Assembly (NCBI GenBank): GCA_010279815.1
Contig: QEOQ01000214.1
Coordinates: forward strand, 124,001 to 188,000
DNA length: 64,000 nt
From: Brachionus plicatilis
Taxonomy: Eukaryota; Rotifera; Eurotatoria; Ploima; Brachionidae
Direction of reading: 5' to 3'
Shown in pieces: positions 56,105 through 64,000 of this stretch (position 1 is its first letter; each line of letters opens with the position of its first letter). The position numbers and the translations under genes are program-made. Below the pieces are notes generated by a model. That model saw only the letters and a program-made list of their open reading frames with translations, was not told the origin of the DNA and ran no database searches.

Positions 56105-57586
56105 TTAGAACCGTGTTAATTTAATAGGAAAATTTTCTGTTATCAAACGATCATCTTCGAATACAAGGACTAGATTGATTTCAAATTCAATTTTAAAATT
56201 TGTGGTCAAAAGAGTTGGACAAGTGAACAAGCGCGGAAAAATCATATAAATCGGAATGGCTATTTGCCTTGGCACATCTCCTTCTCCAATCTGAATATTT
56301 TGAATCTCAGTCACTTAGAATAAAAAGTTTAAATAAAACTGCCGATAAAAATTTGGCAAAACCATTTGCATACAATCTTTAGCATATCCTTCAGCACATC
56401 CGCAAGTCTCAACTCTGATCAATTGAATCTCGATCGATTTTATCGGCAAATCAGACTCATGCACCATTAACTTCAAATTTAAAATCAATAAATTATTAAA
56501 ATAAATTTTATTTTTATTTCACTTGTCCATTAACAGGCTTCTGAATGCAGCACACAGTTGAATCAATCTGACCAGTAATAAGAAAATTCGGAATTTTTGA
56601 TTTCTAATTTTAATTTTAAACAAAATTTTTGTATTCCCAAAGATTAACTCACGTCTTTGACATTAGTTAAAGTATCAGGCGTGATTTTAAATTCTACAGG
56701 CTTTGGTACAGCTTTTTCAGCCAGCTCACTTGTTGGCTAAATAAATAAAAAATTATTTAATCATTTTTTTAAAAGGTATTTATCAGATTTGTTTAAAAGT
56801 CACAAGTCCCAAAGTAAAGTTTTTTTTTTTTCAAAAGTCCAAGTCTTGACTTTAATTTAATTTTTTTTAAGTCCGGACTTTATCAATAGCTACCTGGAAA
56901 AGTAAAAAATTCATTTTGTTCGGACTTTTTTTTTTATTTTAAAAGTCCTTGGCTCGAAAAAAAAATTTCGGAAAATTAATATTTACTCTTGAAACCATCA
57001 AAATTTCAATTTGCTTTGACAAATCTTTGTTCAAAAATGAGCGTTTCATGTCAACTCTCAAAAAATACTTAAATTAATTTAAATGAAATTTTTTATTAAT
57101 AAATTTTTTAATTTTTAATACTTGTATGGTGATAAAAACACCATGATATGTTTCATATAAATGCTTGACTGAAGATTTTGCCCGGAGAGGTATTTCAAAA
57201 GGAATTTCGGTGCGACTAGCAGCAAGTTTGCCGGGTTTTGAAATTTCTAGCGAGTAGTTTATCAATTGAAAGGGCTTTGGGACACAGATAAAAGAAAATA
57301 TTTATTTTTTTTAATAAAAGCCCACTTTGGCTGAATTGTAGAAAGCTTCGAACATTCCGACATTTTTGGTGCTTAGATTAATGTTCACCATTCCATCAAG
57401 GCTGAGATAGACCCCATTGTGCTGAATGGTAGATGCTCCATTGCCACTTATGATAACTTCACCAGAGATCAAGTCCTGTGATTAACAGAAAAGTTCAAAT
57501 GGGTTTAATTCTATGGTAAATTATACCCCGTCAGCGTACTCCTTGGATGAACGCTTTAGCCTTATATCAATTGAACATTGGGACAT
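56105..57586 (-). CDS. VPS26C: VPS26C (DSCR3), retriever complex arrestin-fold subunit
   Basis: The eight exons are 57527-57586, 57326-57475, 57122-57274, 56987-57067, 56653-56736, 56523-56603, 56374-56470 and 56105-56313, giving 304 residues (human 297). Conserved stretches along the whole length include GVYLSLDGMVNINLSTKNVG, VGMFEAFYNSAK, TEIPFEIPL, YETYHGVF, RVETCGCAEGYAKD, TEIQNIQIGEGDV and IPIYMIFPRLFTCP, ending LITENFPIKLTRF. VPS26C joins VPS35L and VPS29 in retriever, which with the CCC complex recycles integrins and other cargo from endosomes. All introns are 37-51 bases except intron 4 (250 bases), which contains an AGTC-rich repeat. Intron ends are plain GT/AG, and the frame closes exactly. 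Confidence 0.95.
56788..56948. repeat. AGTC-rich dispersed repeat (copy 4)
   Basis: It begins ATTTGTTTAAAAGTCACAAG, continues with AAGTCCAAGTCTTGACTTTA and AAGTCCGGACTTTATC, and ends near AAAAGTCCTTGG. It is inserted in intron 4 of VPS26C and explains why that intron alone is long. Confidence 0.65.
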
Positions 57587-59550
57587 TGTATGTTGAATTT
57601 AATTTACAAGATGTGTTGTGAAACATAAGATACTAAAGACAAGGCAATCTAAGCGCCGAAGATAAGATAATTACTCCGAGGAGTGTTGCGAATTTTGTTT
57701 GCTGAAAGCTTAAAATTTATGAAAATTAAATGCTTAGTTTATGGTAATACTTAAATGGAAATATTTCAAAGAACCAGAATCCGACTCAATAATAGTCTTG
57801 GGTAAAAAAGTTGACAAGTTTTTGTTTAAGTTGATTTTTTTTATCAAATATACAAATAAAACAATAATTAAAAAATAAAAAATTTAAATATTTAAAAATT
57901 TATTTTAATCAAAGAATTAATTAATTACATAAACAAATTTAATATGTTAATAAGTTGTTTTTTGGATAAATAAAAAAATTTAAATGTGATCATCGAAAAC
58001 ATGTGAAGGTGCAAGAGAATCAGAAATCAAAAAGAAAGAAAAAATTGGTCCATGATTTAAAATAATTTTTATTATTTAATTTTTTTATGCTTGACGGTTT
58101 GTCTAGTGCATTGAGAAGTTTGTAAATGGATAAGTAAAACAAAAATGAATTTTATTCGAATAATTCATTGATTTTAAAGGCTAAAATTGACATCTGATCA
58201 ATTATATTTCTATCTTTCAGCGAAAAGGTTACCTAATTTGTCGGCAGTGGGAATTTTGATACAAAAAAAAAATATTAAAAACACTAAAGCTTAAGTTGTG
58301 AAAGACCAAAACATGTTCTGTAAATTATAGTTTATTAATGGTTCAAAAAATGTATCAGTTGCTACAATTTACTACTTTATATGTGGCATTTTTAATAATT
58401 TGTTTTTTTAGTCCCAAAATTCACACTGCCAAATTTTCCATGTCAAATAATTAATCAAAATTTAGACTTATTTTGTGAGGCAATCTTTTAATTTTTGACT
58501 AAAATCAAAAAATATAAAATTAAATACAAATATAAATTTGTGACGGGAATTATTTTTTCCAGTAAAACAAAAAATTATCTGAGCTAAATGAAAAATTCTA
58601 TTAGTTTTTTTGTAACTTTGATTCTTTTAATAAAAAAACAACAATTCTAAAAATAATCTAACTAACATTTTTTTAACAATTAATATTTATCAAAGTTTTT
58701 ATAAAGCAAATATTATTTATAAAAGAGTTAAAAAAAATCGAAAATTTCATAATTTAATTAAATTCAGTGATATTTTTTTTTACTAATTTTTCTAAAAAAA
58801 ACAGTTTTTTATCGGAAACCATTAATTCAAAAATTTCTTTTTTTAATCAGTTTTTTATTTTGAGCTTATTTTTTAATTTTAACGAACTAAAAAAATATTC
58901 ATGATATACTTTTTTTTTTGATTTCTATCTTTCTAAAAAAAATGTATTCTTGATTATTAGAATATCTTACAAACGAATGACCAAGAGTTGTAAAATTGCG
59001 GAATATTTTTTTTTATTTTTATTTAAAATATAATTATGGGGATTTAATTTAATGAAAAAATTCATCAAGTCTATTTTTTTTTACAAAAGCGTTTATTTTT
59101 TGAGAAGTGTCTTATATCAAATTAATTTAAAAAATAATGATAAATAAATAAAAAAATGTAATATTTTTTCAGAATATAAATATATAGCTTTTTGTTGACT
59201 GTAATATATGTTCTTATTTTTGAAAGTCTTTATTTTTGTCCATTTTAATTCATAGAAATAATTGAAAAATAATTAATAATTATCTTTTTTAAATATTTTT
59301 TTACTCTATTTTTTTAATACACCAGTAACTTTGTGAATTTTATTTACTTTCGATTCTTTAGAATTAAATAAATAAGTTTCAGCATTGGTACATACCCTAG
59401 GATTTTTAGACAAGGTTTTAGAAATCAACTATTACAAAAGTTAAGTTAATTTAAATTTAAATATTCTCATCTAGATCGTTTATAATCATTTGAATATTTA
59501 AATTTATAATAAATACTTATAATATTTTTAAAACAAAAAAATCATTTAAA
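57587..59550. other. AT-rich region between divergent genes
   Basis: It holds the presumed promoters of VPS26C (-) and RPS19BP1 (+) and one foldback element (58243-58430). No further gene was recognised. Confidence 0.5.
58243..58430. mobile_element. foldback MITE (GGCA...TGTGAATTTTGG family)
   Basis: The left end is GGCAGTGGGAATTTTGATAC and the right end, reversed, is GGCAGTGTGAATTTTGGGAC. Inside, CTAAAGCTTAAGTTGTGAAAG and ACATGTTCTGTAAATTATAG match words in the longer element at 60661-61000, so it is a shorter relative. Confidence 0.7.
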
Positions 59551-59946
59551 ATGTCTAAATCTTTGGTTAAAAAAGCTCTCGAATTATGTGAAGACAGCAA
59601 TGGAATATCGAAAAATAAAAATGGTAAAATTCTTTTGATAACATATTTTTATTTAAATTTTTTTCAAGACTTAAAACGCATAAAAAACAAAAATGAAGCT
59701 TACCGTACAAGAGGCAAGGTGAGCAAGTCTTTGGTTGAAAAATGTAATGAACAAAAAAACAAAAAGAAGACCCTGTTAACAAACAACCTCAGCTATTTGA
59801 ATAAAATATCCAAACCGGTTGTAAAATATGATCTAATTGAATCTGTTTTGAATAAAAAATCTAAGCCAAAAGAACCTACAAAAAAAGCCGAAGAATCAGT
59901 TTTTACAGAAGAAGATTTTAAAAATTTTGAAAAATCTTATTTCTAA
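59551..59946 (+). CDS. RPS19BP1: RPS19BP1/AROS homologue
   Basis: Two exons, 59551-59623 and 59669-59946, encode 116 residues. The start MSKSLVKKALELCED resembles the helix opening of AROS. The middle is strongly basic, and the end, ESVFTEEDFKNFEKSYF, matches the hallmark FTEEDFQKFQQEYF of animal RPS19BP1. That protein binds RPS19, is part of the small-subunit processome in the nucleolus, and was first described as an active regulator of SIRT1. The intron is 45 bases and phase 1. Without removing it the frame also stays open, reading a hydrophobic insert (ILLITYFYLNFF), so intron retention would give a longer product; splicing gives the family-like protein. Confidence 0.8.
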   Translation: MSKSLVKKALELCEDSNGISKNKNGKILLITYFYLNFFQDLKRIKNKNEAYRTRGKVSKSLVEKCNEQKNKKKTLLTNNLSYLNKISKPVVKYDLIESVLNKKSKPKEPTKKAEESVFTEEDFKNFEKSYF

Positions 59947-60449
59947 ATAAAATATTTTGTTCAATAAAAAGTCTCTCTTTAAAATTCAATCACTTATTCT
60001 TTTTTAATTAATCATCTAATCATCAAAAATTAGCACATAATCTAATTTAAGTTAAAACAAGATTTTTTTGATTTTTTAATTATAAAGAGGATTTAATTTT
60101 TCATTTTTTAAAAAAAAATATCTAAATATCTGAAATCATATTATAAAAAAAAATTTAATACTTGTCTTCAAATTCAAATTCACCATTTAGAAGATTAATT
60201 TTCAAATGCTATTTAATACTCATTTTAAATATATACACATTTTTGAAATGGTCGAAGGAAATTTAAATATAAAAAGTAATAAATCTTTATTTATACCTTT
60301 TTTTAACCATAATTATAATTTCAAATCAATAAGTTCAACATAAAAATACTGATAGAATTTAGTTTTTAAATTTATTCTTTTTATTTTATTTTGAAATTTT
60401 TGCTTATTTAGTTTTGGTGTAGATTAAGTTTTTAATTTAGACAGAAGCT

Positions 60450-60660
60450 GAGTTTTATATAAGTCATTTGTTTTACACAAGTCTTTACGTCATTAAGTCG
60501 TATTCTGGGAAATTAAAAAAATAATATATATTTTAGATTAAAAGATTTAAGAAAATTTAAATTTTATATTCTATTTTACCATGATTTCAAGTCATTATTA
60601 AAGTTTTCAAGTATGAGCCAAGTCGTAACTTAAATTTAATTTTGACTTTTATACAACTCT
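60450..60660. repeat. AGTC-rich dispersed repeat (copy 5)
   Basis: It starts near GAGTTTTATATAAGTC and contains ACAAGTCTTTACGTC and AAGTCGTATTC words. It ends, reversed, with CCAGAGTTGTATAAAAGTC. It directly abuts the foldback element that follows. Confidence 0.55.
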
Positions 60661-61000
60661 GGGGCATTGTGAATTTTGGTATAAAAATCAAAAACAAAAT
60701 ATAAAAAGTGCCAAAGCTTAAGTTCTGAAGGACCTAAACATGTTCTGTAAATTGAAGCAACTGATACATCTTTTGTACCACCACTTAAAGTTGAAATGGA
60801 TTTTTAATATAATTTAGTGTCCCAAATTTACTATTTTCTGAGTTTTGCAGATTTATTGCAGAGTTTTGCAGAATCAGTATATTGATGGTACAAAGGATGT
60901 ATCAGCTGCTACAATTTACAAGATATGTTTTAGTCCTTCAGAACTTAAGCTTTGCAATTTTTAATATTTTGGTTTTTGTTTTTTGTACCAAAATTGCCCA
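60661..61000. mobile_element. long foldback MITE
   Basis: The arms are about 150 bases. The left has GGGGCATTGTGAATTTTGGT, CAAAGCTTAAGTTCTGAAGG and CTGATACATC. The right arm, reversed, has GGGCAATTTTGGTACAAAA, CAAAGCTTAAGTTCTGAAGG and CTGATACATC. The centre includes the direct repeat GAGTTTTGCAG. The plus-strand frame at 60882-61085 is a by-product of the arm. Confidence 0.8.
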
Positions 61001-61173
61001 ACTCTGGACAGAAATTTTAGCATACAAAAAAAAAAAAAATTCGTATTTAATAAAATTTTTAGTATTGACAAACATTAATACCTAAAACACTCTCATTTAA
61101 GATAAAAAACTAATTAGTTAAATAATATGGCCTTTTTTTTATTAGCCAAAACAAATTAAATATTTATTATTCA

Positions 61174-62610
61174 TCAATTCCATACTAAAATTTCAATGCT
61201 GGACGAAGCTATTAAATTTCCACTAGGCAAACTGTCTAATTGATGAACAAGAAATCTGTGACTACTCTTCATATTTCCATCATATGGATTCCAAACTTTT
61301 AATGTTCTGTCATAAGATGCACTCACTAATTCACCATTTTCAAGAACATTCAAGCAGCCATGGAAGCAAATGTTATCTGTATGACCGATTAAATTTCTTA
61401 TCAAATAAACATTCTCTAAATTCCAAATGCTAATGGTACCATCAAACAGACCCACAGCTAAATTACCATCATTCAACAATGCCATTGAAGTGGCATGATT
61501 AGCAAGCATCAAAGATTTAAACACTGATCCATCTGCCAAATTCCATTCTTTGACAGTTTTGTCATACGAACAACTAACCAAATTTCCATTCGGTAATTCA
61601 ATTATATCATAAACAACTCCCTCATGAGCCACAAGTATTTTTTTAACCATTCCATTTTGGGAATTTCTTATCACAATGTCATAATTGGGCTTATTTTGAG
61701 CAATAGCCAAATCATCATTTTTCAGCACAGTCAGGTATTGGAAAGAATCGTTGGTTTGCATTATTCTTTTCAAAGCTTCACCGTTTGTAGCACTCAAATC
61801 CCAAACTAAAAGAGTCTTATTGTTAGAATATCCAACTACTAAGTCACCATTTGACAGTAAGCCAAAAACATTGGGATTTGTGTGCACACTTATCAACTCT
61901 TTTCTTAGCAAACCATTTTGGGTATCCCAGATTTCAACAAAATTATTGCTACTTCCCCTCACTAAATCGCCGTTTGGCAGCACAAAAATCTTTTGATAGC
62001 CATACGGTATTGAAAAGCTAAATTTTAAAGACCCATTGAAAGTGCTCCAAGACTCATTTGATGTCAATGGCTGTCTAATAAGAATCGCAAAAATAAAAAA
62101 TTTTATTTTTATAAATTTTTTTTGAAAAATTAAAATATCAATCAAGTTTACTTTGTTGTCGAGGAAGTCCTTAAAAATTAATTATTTAATTTAATTTATT
62201 AATTTTTACAATATGTTTACTTACAGTGTTGTGAGAGACTGGGATGAGCATTGACACACTGGCACATTATTAACTCTAACACACTGACCACCTGTACTAA
62301 ATTGTCCTCTGCAATACAAATGGCACACTTTAGTCTGAACAGGGTCCATATGGTCACATATTAAATACTTATTTCCATCTATTATTTCCATGTAATCTTC
62401 CTTGAAAATATCATTCGCACAAACGGAACATCCTTGATTAATATCAGTGATGCATTCTTTACAGTTATCTTCTCCGAGGCAGTTAAGACAAGAGTTGAAA
62501 GAAAATGAACACCCGGTAAAGTGGCATGATGTAAGCCAGTGCTTCGATTTAGTCTCTACTAATGCTCCAATTATTAATAAAAATAAATAAAATATTGAAA
62601 TTTTTGGCAT
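61174..62610 (-). CDS. secreted Cys-rich protein with WD40-type repeats
   Basis: The exons 62225-62610, 62152-62169 (18 bases) and 61174-62074 join into 434 residues. The protein starts MPKISIFYLFLLIIGALVE, a clear signal peptide; TTG upstream is not a plausible start. Residues about 22-128 are Cys-rich (CHFTGCSF, CLNCLGEDNCKECI, GCSVCANDIF, CHLYCRGQ, CVRVNNVPVCQCSS), with the last part EGF-like. The C-terminal 300 residues form about seven WD40-like blades, each with a PNGDLVRGSSN- or DGTISIWNLE-type strand ending in a VWD/EWN/IWN motif. A WD40 propeller behind a signal peptide is unusual because such propellers are normally intracellular. The microexon is in frame whether kept or skipped. 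The function is unknown. Confidence 0.75.
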
Positions 62611-63002
62611 TGTTGGGATAAGGTGTTTTAGACCTAAATTTTTAAAAATTCTATTCAAAAAAACAAAGTGAATAACATTCGTTTGTTTCTCATCAAAATT
62701 AAAATTTAAAATTTTTCTAAAGATTTTATCAATAAAATATTAAAGAAATAGAAATAATTTTATGAAAGTTAATGAAAGATTATATAGAGTAGATTATAAT
62801 GATTTAGGGACGAGGTTTAAAAAAACACATAAAGAAGGTACTAATTATATTTTAACCAGGTGTTTTATTGCAATTTTGCAATCTTTTTACATTGAAATTA
62901 AATTTATTAGAGCAAACATAGGATATTTAGTTTTTATTGTTTTAAAACAAATATCTTTTAATTTTATTTATTCAAAAATATAATTTTTTTTGGGAATATT
63001 AT
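62611..63002. other. AT-rich spacer with one weak frame
   Basis: A 73-codon plus-strand frame (62762-62983) begins MKVNERLYRVDYNDLGTRFK. It has no intron signals or family match that I can defend, so it is not called. Confidence 0.3.
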
Positions 63003-63560
63003 TTCAGCACAATCAATTTCTGATTAGCACAATGAAAAAAACATTCAACACAATTCGATTTCTTCTCAGCACAAAAAATTATATTAAAAAAAAAAACATT
63101 TAACACAAAAAAATTGTGTTTGAAAATAATTCTTAAAGGAAATTTTTTTTCAACACAAAAATATTTATAAAAAAATTAATTTTTTTTTAATTTTATATTT
63201 TATTTAAAGATATTTATAAGTGGAAGTTAGGTAAATAAATAAATAGAGTAAATTTCAAGGCTTTAAGAAAAGAAATAAAAAAAAATTAGTCTCTAGAAAA
63301 CCATTTTCCCGCATTTTTTGCTCTACCTCTTTTAGGTTTATTGAAAAATTGGTCCTTTTTTTTTAAAAATTCTTTTAATGCCAATAAATGTGCACAATAT
63401 TCTAATTAAGTGAAAAACTTGCAAGAACATTTCTTACTGTTAAGCTCAACTTTATAACAGTTTCAATAAAATTTTTGTGTTGAGAAGAAATCATTTTGTG
63501 CTGAGCGTTTTGAAATTGTGTTGAATGGTTATTTTTTTGTGTTGAAAAGGTAGACCCTTT
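63003..63560 (-). mobile_element. Mutator-like (MULE) remnant with SWIM zinc-finger tail
   Basis: Both edges carry many CAACACAA/CAGCACAA words in inverted orientation: TTCAGCACAATCAATTTCTG on the left, and GATTTCTTCTCAACACAAAA on the right when reversed. GGGTCTACC marks the right edge. Between them the minus strand reads CSCKFFT-stop-LEYCAHLLALKEFL, a CxC...CxH SWIM finger. It is followed by KKKDQFFNKPKRGRAKNAG, KWFSRD and a stop. This tail is typical of Mutator-like transposases; the catalytic part is missing. A second remnant of the family lies at 632-1090. Confidence 0.55.
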
Positions 63561-64000
63561 TTTTTTATAAAAATGAGAAAACAACTTTCTTTAAAAAAAG
63601 ATAAATTTTTTTAAAAATATAAAATATCAAAGAATATACTAAATTAGACTTTTTTAACTTATAAATATTAAACAGTCTTTTAAAAAAATGTTCACAATCA
63701 ATTTAAAACATAAGGCTTTAGATTTTTTAAGTAGGTGAATGGCTTTTATAATGTGGAAAGATAAGTCCAATTTTTGAAAAAAATTTATTTGACTAATGTT
63801 TCAAGATAATCAAAGTCTTTTCTAAAAAATTAAAAGGTCCAAGCAATATTAAAATAAATAATTTTATACCGGAAAAAGAATCTTTAAAAACAACATCCAT
63901 TAAAAAGTGAAAAAAAACACCTGAATAAAATAAAATGGTGGGAGTTTTTTTTACATGAAAAAGGATGATAAATAAAAATGGCAAAATGAGAATGTATAAA
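63561..64000. other. AT-rich sequence to the window end
   Basis: I see no supported gene, RNA or repeat here. Confidence 0.5.

Noticed and set aside
60882..61085. 67-codon plus-strand frame
   Set aside because: It is a by-product of the right arm of the foldback element at 60661-61000.
62762..62983. 73-codon plus-strand frame starting MKVNERLYRVDYN
   Set aside because: The first third looks protein-like, but there is no homologue, splice partner or conservation evidence, and the rest is generic AT-rich translation.
1..64000. CRISPR arrays, prophage, operons, rRNA genes, integrated virus
   Set aside because: No regularly spaced repeats of that kind, no bacterial or viral genes and no rRNA-like sequence were seen; all genes are of eukaryotic type.

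Overview
This window is nuclear DNA of a small invertebrate animal. It is very AT-rich, and spliced genes of animal-specific families (integrin alpha chain, DEG/ENaC channel, fukutin-like protein, mitofusin, VPS26C, RPS19BP1) are separated by long AT-rich stretches full of transposon debris. Most introns are about 40-60 bases with plain GT/AG ends. A few are swollen to about 2 kb, and each swollen one holds repeats. This look fits a monogonont rotifer such as Brachionus, but that assignment is inference from composition and architecture only. There is no rRNA, CRISPR array, operon or bacterial gene.

Layout. 1-8.2 kb: decayed DNA, with a Mutator-like transposon remnant, a GC-rich broken copy of a WDFY3/Alfy-type BEACH-family gene, a pogo-like MITE, and an AGTC-rich repeat containing a 41-bp tandem array. 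8.25-14.74 kb: a nearly complete CACTA (EnSpm)-type transposon with two tandem genes on the minus strand, a seven-exon transposase and a BEN-like accessory protein. It abuts a GC-rich truncated LINE (14.7-15.8 kb). 16.1-17.2 kb: 3' part of a fukutin-like gene. 18.8-23.9 kb: mitofusin gene A (+), whose 2.56-kb second intron is a nest of four transposon types. 24.1-25.5 kb: intronless putative 2-oxoglutarate/iron oxygenase. 27.1-28.6 kb: intronless DEG/ENaC channel. 29.7-30.6 kb: second copy of a piggyBac-like element. 31.7-32.6 kb: orphan membrane protein. 32.8-38.8 kb: eight-exon integrin alpha gene with one apparent single-base frameshift. 41.4-43.3 kb: PEX14 and ELP5. 45.5-49.4 kb: SLC22-type transporter with an antisense tRNA-Arg(TCG) in intron 3. 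51.2-51.6 kb: small SH2 protein. 53.5-56.0 kb: mitofusin gene B (-). 56.1-57.6 kb: VPS26C (retriever complex). 59.6-59.9 kb: RPS19BP1/AROS. 61.2-62.6 kb: secreted Cys-rich/WD40 protein with an 18-base microexon. 63.0-63.6 kb: second Mutator-like remnant with a SWIM zinc-finger tail.

The genes are unrelated housekeeping and surface functions: mitochondrial fusion, peroxisome import, tRNA modification, endosomal recycling, adhesion and ion/solute transport. They do not form one system. The strongest unusual signals are: (1) a tract of about 1.17 kb nearly identical between the two inverted mitofusin genes, flanked by clearly diverged sequence, which looks like recent gene conversion; (2) the autonomous-looking CACTA element with its accessory gene; (3) two piggyBac-like elements that keep only an N-terminal reading frame and share the same internal frameshift; and (4) several foldback/MITE families, some with related ends, sitting inside host introns.
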